Of a DNA stretch of 64,000 bases, positions 16,726 through 26,554 are shown piece by piece. Position numbers and translations under genes: made by a program. The notes beneath the pieces were generated by a model. The model was not told where the DNA came from, ran no database searches, and saw nothing but the letters and a program-made list of their open reading frames with translations. How positions within the stretch are numbered: the stretch's first letter is position 1; each line of letters opens with the position of its first letter. Source of the DNA: Hyphomicrobiales bacterium (lineage in GTDB: Bacteria; Pseudomonadota; Alphaproteobacteria; Rhizobiales; Rhizobiaceae); the NCBI GenBank assembly GCA_030456445.1, contig JAKDNM010000001.1:32024-96023 (forward strand), read 5' to 3'.

Positions 16726-17348
16726 GTTTGTCTTCCTTCCTCAAGTTTGAATGAGAAGGCAGATCTTTCAGGTCAGGTTCAAATGTGGAAACGGAAGAAA
16801 GCGATAACATCATCGGGAATTCCGATGGCGGATAACGCCCGGTCGTGGCGGGGTGGTTGTTCTAGATACGCTCGCCAGCGAGCAGATGTTATCCACGAAA
16901 GCCGTGTTCGCGGGTGTGTCCCAGCGTTGCTCGGCCTGACCGCGCTGACGGGATCGGAGGAGGCTCGTGGCGGGAACCCGACCGCAGCACCCTCCGCAAA
17001 ACCTTCCGCTAGATATTCAGATTTCGGCAGATTGCCATGGTGGCTATGAGTTTCGACCTACGGCTCTGCCAGGTCGCAGCGCTGGGGCAGGATTTCATCG
17101 CTCACCACCCGGCGCGAGGCAACCGGATCGGTATGGGGACGAGCAGAACCGGCCTCCGCATCATGTCGACATCAGGTAGGCGATCGGTGAGAAGGTGCAG
17201 GCAGGTCTGGCGGCGGGTCGGCGATAAGATCCGGCAGGCTCCGTCTTCCGGGCAGACATCCCAGACGCTGCGATCGATGCGCTCGGCCGGTGCCGCCGAC
17301 GCGGTTGCGACCCGGCCCTCCGTCGGGCCCGTCAGCCGGGCGGCCGCA
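16726..17348. other. Intergenic region, nothing recognised
   Basis: About 620 bases between the SDR start and the end of the next LysR gene. Frames of up to 190 codons exist but are Arg/Pro-rich and look like GC-driven artefacts. The first 60 bases should hold the SDR promoter. No repeats or IS ends seen. Confidence 0.4.
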
Positions 17349-18248
17349 TCAGGTCGTCCCTGGCCGCACGCGGCTGTCGAGCGAACGCATCATCTCGTCG
17401 GTTTCGGTCTTGAGCCAGGCCGTGAAGTGCCGCCCCAGATCCGCCTTCCCGCCCGCTTCGCTCGCGACCGGCGCGTAACCATAACGGGACGGCAGCGGTT
17501 CACATTCGCAGGTAACCAGTCGTCCGTCCTCAAGGTCTTGGAACGCCAGGGCGTAGGGCGCCAAGGCCGTGCCGTGACCTGCCGCCGCCGCCTGCACCAG
17601 CAGCCCCGCATGACTGTAGCTACGTGAGAAAAGCGGCTGAAGGGCCGTTCGGCCATTTAGCGAGAGAAAGGCGAGCCACAGATCGGAGCCGCCTTCCCGC
17701 AAGAGAGGCAAGCGCAGCGCCGCATCGAGGGACGACGCCCCCAATGTCGGACTGAACACGGGAATGAGCTGGTCGCGGAACAGCAGCCCGGCCGTGTCCG
17801 CGCGGAGATGGCGGATGGCAACATCGCAGGATCCGTCGGCCAGCGACGCGAGTGCGTCGGTGGCCTCAACCCGCACGTCCAAATCGGGATAGCGCAGACC
17901 AAACCTGTGCAGGCGCGGCGCCAGCCATTTCATGGCCAGGGAATGGGTCGTCGAGACCCTTAGCACGACGGCGGCGTCCTCCGCCTGCAAAGCCGTGATT
18001 CCGGCGGCCAGGGTCCTCAGCGCCGCGCGCACGATGACGGCGAGTTCGCGGCCTTTCCCGGTGAGTTCGATCTGTCGGGGGTGACGGATGAACAGCGCGA
18101 ACCCCAGCCGCTGCTCGGCCTGTTTCACCTGCAGGCTCACCGCGCCCGCGGTCTTGTGAAGTTCAAGTCCAGCTAGGCGGAAGCTGCCAAGTCGGGCCGC
18201 GCATTCAAAGTCGACAAGGCCAGTGACGCGAGGCAGACGGTCGATCAT
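17349..18248 (-). CDS. LysR family regulator (GcvA-like)
   Basis: A 299-aa LysR protein. The N-terminal PRVTGLVDFECAARLGSFRL and LHKTAGAVSLQVKQAEQRLG are the GcvA-branch HTH, and the effector domain carries the LLREGGSDLWLAF motif typical of that branch. It is divergent from the NAD-binding reductase across about 100 bases of AT-rich DNA, and most likely regulates it. Confidence 0.9.
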   Translation of the reverse strand: MIDRLPRVTGLVDFECAARLGSFRLAGLELHKTAGAVSLQVKQAEQRLGFALFIRHPRQIELTGKGRELAVIVRAALRTLAAGITALQAEDAAVVLRVSTTHSLAMKWLAPRLHRFGLRYPDLDVRVEATDALASLADGSCDVAIRHLRADTAGLLFRDQLIPVFSPTLGASSLDAALRLPLLREGGSDLWLAFLSLNGRTALQPLFSRSYSHAGLLVQAAAAGHGTALAPYALAFQDLEDGRLVTCECEPLPSRYGYAPVASEAGGKADLGRHFTAWLKTETDEMMRSLDSRVRPGTT

Positions 18249-18348
18249 GCCGAAGCATAAATATATTTAATGCTCAGCGCAAGAAGTACTGGTTTGCGGC
18301 AGAAATTATCGACCTTTAGGCTAAGGAAACCTTATGCAGGAGGACTCC

Positions 18349-19281
18349 TTGACCAAATCCGTTCTCGTTATCGGCGGCACTCGTTTTTTCGGACGCATCC
18401 TCGTGGATAGGCTTGTCACCGAGGGCCATCAGGTGACGATCGCCACCCGGGGCCGGGCGTCCGATACCTTCGGAGCGACCGTCGAACGCATCGGCGTTGA
18501 TCGCCGCGATGGCGGCGCCATGGCCGCGGCGTTCGAAGACCGCAAGTTCGATCTCGTCTTCGACCAGATGTGCTACAGTCCGCGTGATGCGGAAATCTCC
18601 ACCCGGGTCTTTTCCGGCCGGGTCGGACGCTACGTCATGACATCGACGATCGAGGTCTACGATCAGGTGCATGGGGAGATCGACCGGCCCCTGGCTGAAG
18701 ACGACCTCGTGTTGGACGACGAACCGGTTGATCCCGGGTTTGCGTGGGACGACCCGCTGGTGGCGGACGCCCATTACGGATCCGGCAAACGCCAGGCCGA
18801 GGCCGCGCTGTTGCGCCACGCGGTCCTGCCGGTCGTGACCGTCCGGGTTGGTCACGTCCTCGCGGGTCCCGAGGATTTCACCGGACGCCTCGCCCATTAC
18901 GTGGACAGGGCGGTCGAGGGCCGAACCCTGAGACACGCCGCCGGATCCGGGAAGAGCGCCTTCATCGACGGGCCCGGCATCGCCAATTTCCTCGCCTGGG
19001 TCGGCGGCGAGACCTTCCGGGGACCTGTGAACGCCGCGGCGGAGGGAGCCCTGTCAGCCGCCGGGATCTTCGAGCAGGTCGGAGTGATGGCCGGCGTGCC
19101 GCTTGCGCTGCAGCCCGTGGAGAACTCGACGGCGTCCAATACACTCAGCCCGTTCGACTATGAGCGCGACTTCACCATGGATACCAGGCGGGCCGCCGCC
19201 CTCGGTCACCGCTTCGGTCACAGCCATGACTGGCTGGATGGCCTGATCGCCGCCCACCTTGCAGATCGGGCCACGAAGTGA
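18349..19281 (+). CDS. NAD(P)-binding epimerase/reductase-like protein
   Basis: A 310-aa extended-SDR protein. The Rossmann loop GGTRFFG lies at residues 8-14, a FDLVFDQMCYSPRDAE block follows, and YGSGKRQAEAALL carries the catalytic-type Tyr and Lys. It resembles NAD-dependent epimerase/dehydratases acting on nucleotide sugars or isoflavone-reductase-like substrates. The TTG at 18349 is chosen as start because AGGAGG sits 5 nt before it; the ATG at 18334 would place that site inside the gene. Its stop overlaps the LysE start (GTGA). Confidence 0.8.
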   Translation: MTKSVLVIGGTRFFGRILVDRLVTEGHQVTIATRGRASDTFGATVERIGVDRRDGGAMAAAFEDRKFDLVFDQMCYSPRDAEISTRVFSGRVGRYVMTSTIEVYDQVHGEIDRPLAEDDLVLDDEPVDPGFAWDDPLVADAHYGSGKRQAEAALLRHAVLPVVTVRVGHVLAGPEDFTGRLAHYVDRAVEGRTLRHAAGSGKSAFIDGPGIANFLAWVGGETFRGPVNAAAEGALSAAGIFEQVGVMAGVPLALQPVENSTASNTLSPFDYERDFTMDTRRAAALGHRFGHSHDWLDGLIAAHLADRATK

Positions 19282-19565
19282 CGTTTCCGTTGCCGGGCCC
19301 CGGGATGCTGCTCTCGTTCCTGCTCGCCTCCTCCCTCCTGATCATCGCCCCCGGGCCCGCGACGTACTACGTGATCGCCCAGGCTCGCATCTCCCGACAC
19401 AGCGCCACTTTGGCCGTGGCCGGCATCGTCATGGGCGACTTCGTCCTGATCGGCGTGGCCGGGGTCGTGCTGAAGGTGGCCGGCGCGCGCTATGTCGCCT
19501 GGCTCGGCCTGGGGATGCTGAAGACCCAGACCCGTCCGGCGGCGGGGGAGCTGCGCGCCCAAAAG
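19278..19565 (+). pseudogene. LysE-type exporter, truncated by IS481
   Basis: The first 96 residues read LLSFLLASSLLIIAPGPATY and YVIAQARISRHSATLAVAGI, the N-terminus of LysE/RhtB amino-acid exporters, with segments 1-3. At 19566 the IS481 end begins and the frame continues into the element for another 64 codons. Beyond the element the rest of lysE is not found; the fumarase operon follows. The 3' half was therefore lost in a deletion or rearrangement. It overlaps the upstream gene by 4 nt. Confidence 0.85.
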
Positions 19566-20565
19566 TGTAGATATGTCGGTACTCGCGGGACATTTCCATT
19601 AGCTTCCCAATTCTGGGACGATGGAGATGCACATGAGCAAGGATCAGCGCGAGATACAGCGCAAGCTACGCATTCTGAGGCATGCGGACGAGACTGGGCA
19701 TGTTGCGAAGACCTGCCGGTATTTTGGGGTCGGTCGCAGCAGCTTCTACCGTTGGCGTGAAGCCTATCGGAAACACGGCGACCCCGGTTTGGTGAATCAC
19801 CCGCCCATTCCTAAATGGCACGCCAACAGAACGCCTATCGAGATCGAGGAGAAGGTTCTCCATCTCCGGAGCAAATATCATCTCGGGCCCATGCGCATCG
19901 TTTGGTATCTGGCGCGGTATCACGACATCAAGGTATCAGACGCGACCGTCTCCCGAATATTGAAACGCAATGGCGTCAACCGCCTTCCGCGCGGCACCCG
20001 CCTGCGCAAGGTCCATACCAAGCGTTACAACAAGCAGGCTCCCGGCCACCACATTCAGATGGACGTCAAGTTCCTGACTTTCAAAGGGGCGCGCGGTGAA
20101 AAGGTTCGGCGCTTTCAGTTCACTGCTATTGATGACGCGACAAGGGTGCGGGCTCTGAAAATCTACGAGAAACACACCCAGGCCAGCGCCACCGACTTCG
20201 TCGACCACATCATCGAGAAGTTCCCGTTTCGAATCCGTGAGATCAGGACCGACAACGGCCACGAATTCCAGGCAAAATTCCACTGGCACGTCGAGGACAA
20301 GGGCATTCGTCACGCATATATCAGACGCGGTACCCCGCAGTTGAATGGCAAGGTCGAGCGCTCACACCGATCAGATCAGCAGGAATTCTATCAACTGCTC
20401 AGCTACAAGGATGACGTCGATCTCGAAGCAAAACTTGGCCAATGGGAGCAATTCTACAACTTCGCTCGACCGCACGGAGCCTTCAACGGAAAGACACCTT
20501 ACGAGGCGCTCCGCGAAAAGCTATAGTCGCACCACGAAATGTCCCAAGAGCACCTGCAGCTTACA
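19566..20565 (+). mobile_element. IS481-family element
   Basis: The element is 1000 bp. Its imperfect ends both start TGTA and share the core GGGACATTTC: left end 19566-19596, right end 20536-20565 in reverse complement. It holds one intact transposase gene. The flanks show no target duplication, and the lysE gene on the left is not continued on the right. This indicates that an IS-mediated deletion or recombination joined two unrelated regions here. Confidence 0.88.
19633..20526 (+). CDS. IS481-family transposase
   Basis: A 297-aa DDE transposase. The N-terminal HTH (CRYFGVGRSSFYRWREAYRK) is followed by a second HTH_32-type domain and an rve core with the triad in HIQMDVKFL, IRTDNGHEF and LNGKVERSHR. 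The ATG at 19633 (MSKDQRE) has GGAG at a suitable distance; an ATG at 19621 is also in frame. Length and motifs are complete, so it may be functional. Confidence 0.92.
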   Translation: MSKDQREIQRKLRILRHADETGHVAKTCRYFGVGRSSFYRWREAYRKHGDPGLVNHPPIPKWHANRTPIEIEEKVLHLRSKYHLGPMRIVWYLARYHDIKVSDATVSRILKRNGVNRLPRGTRLRKVHTKRYNKQAPGHHIQMDVKFLTFKGARGEKVRRFQFTAIDDATRVRALKIYEKHTQASATDFVDHIIEKFPFRIREIRTDNGHEFQAKFHWHVEDKGIRHAYIRRGTPQLNGKVERSHRSDQQEFYQLLSYKDDVDLEAKLGQWEQFYNFARPHGAFNGKTPYEALREKL

Positions 20566-20716
20566 AACCCACCTTCGCACATCAATGACGTCGGGGGGCG
20601 GTTACATCATCAAAACCCGCCAGCCTGACAAGTTCGAAGTGGTGGAGACCGAATTCCTCCTACACCTGCTGATGGGCGGGCTCACATATCCGCTTGGCAA
20701 GCGGCACAAGCGCCCT

Positions 20717-22336
20717 TTACTCAACATTCCATTCACCGAAGAAATCATTGCCCTTGTCGTCAATGACGATGAAAGCGGGGAAGTCCTCGACCTCGAGCCG
20801 CCAGACGGCTTCCATGCCGAGCTCTGGATAGTCCACAACCTCTACCTTGCGGATACAATTCTGCGCCAGCCGCGCCGCTGGGCCGCCAACGGAACCCAGA
20901 TAGAAGCCGCCATGGCTGGCGCAGGCTCGGCGGACCTGCTGGGAGCGATTGCCCTTGGCAAGCATCACCATCGACCCGCCGAAGGATTGAAATTGGTCGA
21001 CAAACGAATCCATCCGCCCAGCTGTGGTAGGCCCGAAAGAACCAGAGACGTGGCCCGCCGGTGTTTTCGCCGGCCCGGCATAATAGATTGGATGATTTCT
21101 GAAGTAGTCCGGCATCTGTTCGCCCTTTTCCAGCCGCTCGCGGACCTTGGCGTGCGCCGCGTCGCGCGCGACGATAATGGGTCCAGAAAGCGAGAGCCGT
21201 GTTTTCACTGGATAGATTGTGAGCTCCTTCAGGATCCGGTCCATGGGCTGATTGAGATCAATGCGCACGACGTTGCCCACCAGTTCCGCCTCGTCGATAT
21301 CAGGCAGATAGCGCGCCGGGTTGGCTTCGAGCTCCTCAAGGTAGATGCCGCTTTCGGTTATCTTGCCTAGGGCTTGGCGGTCCGCCGAACACGACACGCC
21401 GAGCCCGATTAGCAACGATGCGCCGTGGCGCGGCAGGCGGATGAGCCGCACGTCGTGGCAAAAATACTTGCCGCCGAACTGTGCACCAATGCCGAGCGTT
21501 TGCGTGGCCTTTTGGATCTCGGCCTCCAGCGCGAGGTCACGAAAGGCATGCCCCTTGATGCTACCGGCTGTCGGCAATCCATCCAGATATCGCGTTGAGG
21601 CGAGCTTCAATGCCTTCAGATTCATTTCCGCCGACAGCCCGCCGATCACGATCGCCAGATGGTACGGCGGACAGGCGGCGGTGCCTAAAGTCAGTATCTT
21701 TTCTTTGAGGAATTGCAACAATCGGTTGTGCGTTAGCAGCGCAGGTGTCCCCTGATAGAGGAAGGTCTTGTTGGCTGAGCCGCCACCTTTGGCGACGAAA
21801 AGGAATTTATAGGCATCCTCGCCTTCCTCGTAGATATCTATCTGCGCCGGAAGGTTGTTTCTGGTGTTCTTTTCCTCAAACATCGACAAGGGCGCGAGTT
21901 GCGAATAGCGCAGGTTCTTCTTCTCATAGGCGTCGAGAACGCCTCGTCCGAGCGCCTCGGCGTCGCTGCCCTCGGTCCAGACCCTGCGGCCCTTCTTGCC
22001 CATGATAATTGCCGTGCCCGTGTCTTGGCACATAGGCAACACCCCGCCAGCGGCAACATTTGCGTTTTTCAAAAGCTCGTAGGCGACGTACCGGTCATTA
22101 TCCGTGGCTTCCGGGTCGTCGAGGATGCTGGCGAGTTGCTGAAGATGACCCGGCCGTAGCAGATGATTGATGTCGGCGAACGCCGTTTCCGACAAAAGCC
22201 GCAAACCCTCGGCCTCAATGGCGACGATTGGCTGGCTGCGGAAGCGATCGATCGACACAAAGTCGGATGTAAGCTTGCGATACGGGGTCGTATCCTCGGA
22301 GAGAGGAAAAAGGTCGGAGAGTACCTCTTGGACCAT
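20717..22336 (-). CDS. Class I fumarate hydratase / probable mesaconase
   Basis: A 539-aa iron-sulfur hydro-lyase of the FumA type. The three cluster cysteines are visible in [17 protein letters not shown] and VSCSAD; their spacing (119 and 94 residues) equals that of E. coli FumA. Family members hydrate fumarate to malate, and some prefer mesaconate, giving citramalate. As the last gene of an operon with methylaspartate ammonia-lyase, mesaconate is the likely substrate here. The ATG at 22336 has AGGAAGAG just upstream; the ATG at 22399 would overlap the CoA-transferase by 8 nt. Bases 20566-20716 downstream hold no gene. Confidence 0.88.
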   Translation of the reverse strand: MVQEVLSDLFPLSEDTTPYRKLTSDFVSIDRFRSQPIVAIEAEGLRLLSETAFADINHLLRPGHLQQLASILDDPEATDNDRYVAYELLKNANVAAGGVLPMCQDTGTAIIMGKKGRRVWTEGSDAEALGRGVLDAYEKKNLRYSQLAPLSMFEEKNTRNNLPAQIDIYEEGEDAYKFLFVAKGGGSANKTFLYQGTPALLTHNRLLQFLKEKILTLGTAACPPYHLAIVIGGLSAEMNLKALKLASTRYLDGLPTAGSIKGHAFRDLALEAEIQKATQTLGIGAQFGGKYFCHDVRLIRLPRHGASLLIGLGVSCSADRQALGKITESGIYLEELEANPARYLPDIDEAELVGNVVRIDLNQPMDRILKELTIYPVKTRLSLSGPIIVARDAAHAKVRERLEKGEQMPDYFRNHPIYYAGPAKTPAGHVSGSFGPTTAGRMDSFVDQFQSFGGSMVMLAKGNRSQQVRRACASHGGFYLGSVGGPAARLAQNCIRKVEVVDYPELGMEAVWRLEVEDFPAFIVIDDKGNDFFGEWNVE

Positions 22337-22391
22337 GGCTCTTCCTGACTGGATCGAACGACGTGTCCCGTCCTCCAAGCCTGTTGTTATA

Positions 22392-23525
22392 TTATGCACG
22401 CCGCTGCAGGAATTCGAACTTTATCGCATCGGTATGTTGCCCAAGCGCTGACACCGGCCTGAGCGACAGTACCTGACCGTCAACCACGGCCGGCGGAGCG
22501 ATAATATCGATCAGACCGTTAGGCGTTTCAACCTCGATTGTTCGAAGATGCGGATGCTCGGTGAGCTTGCCGATGTCATTCAACTCACCATAAGCGAGCC
22601 CAGCAGCCTCCAGCGCGCTCATCGCCTCAATGCTGTTGAGTTTGGTGAACCGCTTCCCGATAATTAGTTCCAATGCCGCACGGTTAGCGATCCTTGCGCT
22701 GTTGTCGGCGAATTGCTGGTGCCGAACGAGATCGGGTCGGGACAGAAACAAGGTGCAGAAATTCAACCATTCCCGGTCGTTTTGGACCGAGAAAATGACA
22801 TCGTGCCCATCATTGCAACGGAATGCACCATAGGGCGCAAGCGACGGATGACTTACTCCCGCGCGAACCGTTTCATGCCGAGCATAGACATGCTGCAGAA
22901 AGGGCACATTCATCCAGTCGGCCACGGCGTCGAAAAGCGATATCTGGATGTTGCTGCCCCTCCCCGTTCGCTCCCGCGCAAACAACGCCTGCAAGATCGC
23001 GCTATGCGCCGTCATGCCGGCTGCGATGTCGCAAACGGAGACTCCTACCCGTGCAGGACCGACGCTGTTCCCGGTTATAGAGCACAGGCCCGCTTCAGCC
23101 TGCACGATGAGGTCGTAGGCCTTGAGATGCGAGCGCGGCCCACTGGAGCCGAAGCCGGTGATGTCGCACGTGATCAGGCGCGGATGCAACGCGCTAAGCG
23201 ATGCGTGGCCCAAGCCTAGCTGTTGCAAGCTCCCGGGCTTCAGATTCTGAATGAACACGTCTGCTTCTGCGATCATGTGCTCGAGCAGCAACCGATCGTC
23301 CGGCGACTTGATGTCGAGACAAACCGATTCTTTGCCACGGTTCAGCCATACAAAATAGGCGCTCTGACCCCGCACCATCCGGTCATAATCCCTAGCGAAA
23401 TCACCCTCACGCCGCTCGATCTTGATCACCCGCGCACCCGCATCAGCCAGGCGACTTGACGCATAGGGTGCAGCCACGGCCTGCTCGACCGCTACAACAG
23501 TGATTCCGGCAAGACTGTCATTCAT
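22392..23525 (-). CDS. Family III CoA-transferase
   Basis: A 377-aa CaiB/BaiF CoA-transferase. The N-terminal [20 protein letters not shown] and the later [20 protein letters not shown] are family signatures; the Asp of VCDIAAG is the expected acyl-anchoring residue. It would exchange CoA between succinyl-CoA (or acetyl-CoA) and a dicarboxylate. Context points to mesaconate or citramalate. Its start overlaps the ammonia-lyase stop by 8 nt, and its stop lies just before the fumarase start. Confidence 0.88.
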   Translation of the reverse strand: MNDSLAGITVVAVEQAVAAPYASSRLADAGARVIKIERREGDFARDYDRMVRGQSAYFVWLNRGKESVCLDIKSPDDRLLLEHMIAEADVFIQNLKPGSLQQLGLGHASLSALHPRLITCDITGFGSSGPRSHLKAYDLIVQAEAGLCSITGNSVGPARVGVSVCDIAAGMTAHSAILQALFARERTGRGSNIQISLFDAVADWMNVPFLQHVYARHETVRAGVSHPSLAPYGAFRCNDGHDVIFSVQNDREWLNFCTLFLSRPDLVRHQQFADNSARIANRAALELIIGKRFTKLNSIEAMSALEAAGLAYGELNDIGKLTEHPHLRTIEVETPNGLIDIIAPPAVVDGQVLSLRPVSALGQHTDAIKFEFLQRRA

Positions 23526-24774
23526 GATCTGCTCTGTTTATCAAGGACTGCCGCGCCAGCGCGGCAAAAAGACGGCTCTGTTCGTTGCCGACGATCGAGA
23601 CAGCTTCGTCAACGCCCATGCCCGGTTTGGCGAGCATCATGTCCGCTTGCGTGGCCACCGCGACATGAACGGAAAGCTTGGCCGACAGGTCGGTTTCGAC
23701 GCAGCTTCCACCGAGATAGGCGCCAATGCCGTTTTCCTTGCACACCAGGACCGCCGATACGATGTCGGCAATACTGCCAACATCCGGCATCTTGATCTGC
23801 ACCAGGTCTGCCGCGCGGGCGCGTGCAAAGGCTTTGATATCGGACAGCGTGTTGCAGCGCTCGTCGACGACGATCTTGGCTGTCGTTCCGAGCCTGCGCA
23901 TAGCCTCGACGATCGATCCATATCCATCGACCTGAGCTGTCAGCGATCCGAAATCGGCCGGGCACTCAATGTGAAGTAAGAAACCTGGCACTTCGTCAGC
24001 AATGCTTGCAATGAAGCCCGCGATATGGCTTGGATCAAGGCCTATCTCCAAGCCGATCCACCCATAGACGTCGAAGTGCAGGATCGGGTTGTACCCGGGA
24101 ACACCGATGGTCCGGATCCGCTGCCCCACCCAGCGAACAAAATCCCGGAAAGCCTGCCCGTCCGCACCGAACTTGGCGCGAGAATTAATAAGGCCGTGGG
24201 GAAGCACGTCGACGCCGCGCAGGATCATTTTGTCGACGTTGATCTCTCTGGCATCGCCACTCTGTGCGTAGATCGGTACAACCGCCTTGGGAATTGGCAG
24301 CCCGAATTCGGCGCAAATCACTTCTGCCGGTGTGCACCTGCCGGCCTCGGCCGCTGCATTCAGCATGGCTTGGCTTACACCATACTCAATCGCCGCGGGC
24401 AGGCGGTACCCATCCGAGGGCGCAAGGACTTCGGCGCAACTGGACCTAAACGACAAGACGTCGATATTTTGAAGTCTCGGAAACAGTACGCGGCGTACGA
24501 GCTCGGCAGCTTCTCTGGACCGGAATAACGGATCACGACCGGCCGCGCCGGCATACTGCACGCCCATCATGTCGCCCCATGCGATCGATTTGTTCGAGAG
24601 AACCAGGCCGATGCCGAGCGTCTCAGCCGGAATCCTGACAGCAGGAAATCCCGGCGTCAGTGGCGAGCCTATATAGCGAAAACCATCAGTCTCGACCCCT
24701 GAACGGATCGCGGCCTGATCGTCATAAAAAAAGGCTCCGTGTCCTGGAGCCAGCAGAACATCCTCAATATGCAA
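23518..24774 (-). CDS. mal: Methylaspartate ammonia-lyase
   Basis: A 418-aa enolase-superfamily enzyme that removes ammonia from (2S,3S)-3-methylaspartate to give mesaconate. Signature blocks are clear: LAPGHGAFFYDDQAAIRSGV at the N-terminus, VQYAGAAGRDPLF, VYAQSGD-like IYAQSGDAREINVDKM, HFDVYGW, ADLVQIKMPDVG with the Lys base, and LAKPGMGVDEAVSIVGNE. The start is taken as TTG 24774, preceded by GGAG, which gives the family's usual length and an 11-nt overlap with the amidase stop. Longer frames would add unmatched residues. Confidence 0.92.
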   Translation of the reverse strand: MHIEDVLLAPGHGAFFYDDQAAIRSGVETDGFRYIGSPLTPGFPAVRIPAETLGIGLVLSNKSIAWGDMMGVQYAGAAGRDPLFRSREAAELVRRVLFPRLQNIDVLSFRSSCAEVLAPSDGYRLPAAIEYGVSQAMLNAAAEAGRCTPAEVICAEFGLPIPKAVVPIYAQSGDAREINVDKMILRGVDVLPHGLINSRAKFGADGQAFRDFVRWVGQRIRTIGVPGYNPILHFDVYGWIGLEIGLDPSHIAGFIASIADEVPGFLLHIECPADFGSLTAQVDGYGSIVEAMRRLGTTAKIVVDERCNTLSDIKAFARARAADLVQIKMPDVGSIADIVSAVLVCKENGIGAYLGGSCVETDLSAKLSVHVAVATQADMMLAKPGMGVDEAVSIVGNEQSRLFAALARQSLINRADHE

Positions 24775-26371
24775 GACGCAACTCCACTTTATTCGTCTCA
24801 AGTGAACTGCGGGCCGCCGATAGCGCGCAGGGACGGCGCTGATGCCAAGGCGTGACCCGTTCAAATTGCGCCGCCAAGGTTAACAGTCGGAACTCCGCCC
24901 CCGGTCGACCAACAAGCTGCATGCCTATCGGCATGCCGTTTGCATCCTCCCCGCACGGCACCGACAAGGCCGGCACGCCCAGATAGTTCAACCACCGCGT
25001 CCAGCGCGTCATCGATCCGATGAGTTCGGGAAGCGGGCCTAGTTTCGCTTCGTCGGTCTCATCGATGAAGGGGACGGGAATTCCAACGGTTGGAATAAGC
25101 AGTACATCGACATCTCGCAGAGTGGTCTCTAAAAAATGCCGGAGATGGCTGGAGCGCTGGTTCAGGGCGCTGACATAGGCTGGCGCGGCGACGAATAGCC
25201 CGCCTTCGACGCGACGTAGCACAGGCCGTGAATAGGCTTCTCTGTGGGCGCCAAGCATTCTTGCGTGTGCCGATGCCGCTTCAGAGCGCTGGATAATGTC
25301 TGCGAGCGCATGCAGGCGCCCAATATCGGGCAGTGACCGCTCGACAATTTCACCGCCCAGCATGGCGAACACTGCCGCCGCCTTGTCAATGGCTTCTGCG
25401 ACGACGACGTCCGCGCCCTCGGCAACGTTTCGCTTTGGGTATGCGATCGCGAACGATCGCGCGCCGGGGCTTCCTCCCGCTGCGTCGATTGACACCGCAA
25501 CGGCGCGATCAGGGTCTGCGAGATCAGGGATAGTTATGGCATCGAAGAGCAGGGCGCAGTCCACAACACGCCTAGCCAGGGGGCCGACGCAATCCAGCGA
25601 CCAGGAAAGCGGCATGACTCCCGCAGTGCTGACGCGACCCTGGGTAGGCTTCAGTCCCACCACGCCACAGCAGGAAGCCGGAATGCGAATGGAGCCTCCG
25701 GTGTCCGATCCGAGAGAGCCCGAGACGATGCCAGCCGCTACCGCGCTCGCCGCGCCACTCGACGAGCCGCCGCTCACTCGCGCGGGATTCCATGGATTGC
25801 GACAATGTCCAAAAATTGAATTGTGCCCGGTCGCTCCAAGCGCGAACTCCGCCATTGTCAGCGCGCCAATGGTGACGGCGCCAGCGTCGGCAAGCCGTCC
25901 AATCACCTCGGCCGAGCGAGCAGGGAAGCGGCTTTGGCGAATCCGTGATCCGAAACTGCAAAGATGGTCGTCCCGGTCGAAAAGATCCTTGTGCGCGACG
26001 ATCATCCCGTCAATAGGCCCGCGAGGCTGGCCCGCGTCATGCCGCTCCTGGGATGCCACTGCCGCGCTAAGCGCCTTCTGTTCATCGATAGCTGTAAAGG
26101 CATTGAGATGGTGGTTCAGGTTCCAGGCAAGCTCGATTGCCGCTTTCATCTCCGTCACGATCTTCCCGTCACCCGATGCAGTCGCGCAGCTGTAGCCAAC
26201 CCTGTTAACGGGCAGGACGGGGTCGGCAGTTTCGATGAAGGCGAAGCTCCCGCCATCGACATAGTCTGACGCCGCCAGATCGTGTAGCCTGGCTGCCTCC
26301 ATTTTCAGGGCGTCGCCAAACTCCTCCAATGCGGCATTCTGCAAGTTGCCTATAACGTCCTCCGAATTCAT
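24764..26371 (-). CDS. Amidase (first gene of methylaspartate operon)
   Basis: A 535-aa amidase-signature enzyme. The triad Lys is in IVAHKDLF, the cis-Ser in SGGSSSGAASAVAAG and the nucleophile Ser in GSDTGGSIRIPAS. It would hydrolyse an amide bond, here perhaps releasing methylaspartate or a related amino acid from an N-acyl or amide form. ATG 26371 is preferred; an extended start at 26503 adds an unconserved tail. It is divergent from a LysR gene and overlaps the ammonia-lyase gene by 11 nt. The C-terminal 90 residues also carry the GMPIGMQLVGRPGAE family motif. Confidence 0.88.
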   Translation of the reverse strand: MNSEDVIGNLQNAALEEFGDALKMEAARLHDLAASDYVDGGSFAFIETADPVLPVNRVGYSCATASGDGKIVTEMKAAIELAWNLNHHLNAFTAIDEQKALSAAVASQERHDAGQPRGPIDGMIVAHKDLFDRDDHLCSFGSRIRQSRFPARSAEVIGRLADAGAVTIGALTMAEFALGATGHNSIFGHCRNPWNPARVSGGSSSGAASAVAAGIVSGSLGSDTGGSIRIPASCCGVVGLKPTQGRVSTAGVMPLSWSLDCVGPLARRVVDCALLFDAITIPDLADPDRAVAVSIDAAGGSPGARSFAIAYPKRNVAEGADVVVAEAIDKAAAVFAMLGGEIVERSLPDIGRLHALADIIQRSEAASAHARMLGAHREAYSRPVLRRVEGGLFVAAPAYVSALNQRSSHLRHFLETTLRDVDVLLIPTVGIPVPFIDETDEAKLGPLPELIGSMTRWTRWLNYLGVPALSVPCGEDANGMPIGMQLVGRPGAEFRLLTLAAQFERVTPWHQRRPCALSAARSSLETNKVELRLAY

Positions 26372-26505
26372 CTGGACCCCACTGAGATGCCATTGCTTCT
26401 CTACCAAAACATTTGGTCTAGCAAATATAGTTTCGCGCGGCGGATCATCGCGATTCAAGATCGCTTTCCTCGTGATGAGGAGGATAAATTTATTGAACCT
26501 CAATG

Positions 26506-26520
26506 ACTTGCAATGTAAGT
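26506..26520. promoter_or_regulatory. LysR-type dyad between amidase and LysR genes
   Basis: ACTTGCAATGTAAGT is an imperfect 15-bp dyad (12 of 15 positions symmetric) of the T-N11-A LysR type, 35 bases upstream of the LysR ATG and about 135 from the amidase start. It could serve autoregulation and activation of the methylaspartate operon. Inferred from position and symmetry. Confidence 0.45.
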
Positions 26521-26554
26521 TTGTGGAGATTATTCATCTGTTTTGATTGTTTTC

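Noticed and set aside
16726..17627. Plus-strand ORF at 17037-17627
   Set aside because: It overlaps the LysR gene in antisense and has an Arg/Pro-rich composition without a family.
25296..26195. Plus-strand open frame of about 300 codons over the amidase
   Set aside because: It lies antisense to an amidase with all catalytic motifs. Its Ala/Pro/Ser/Arg-rich composition is typical of shadow frames.
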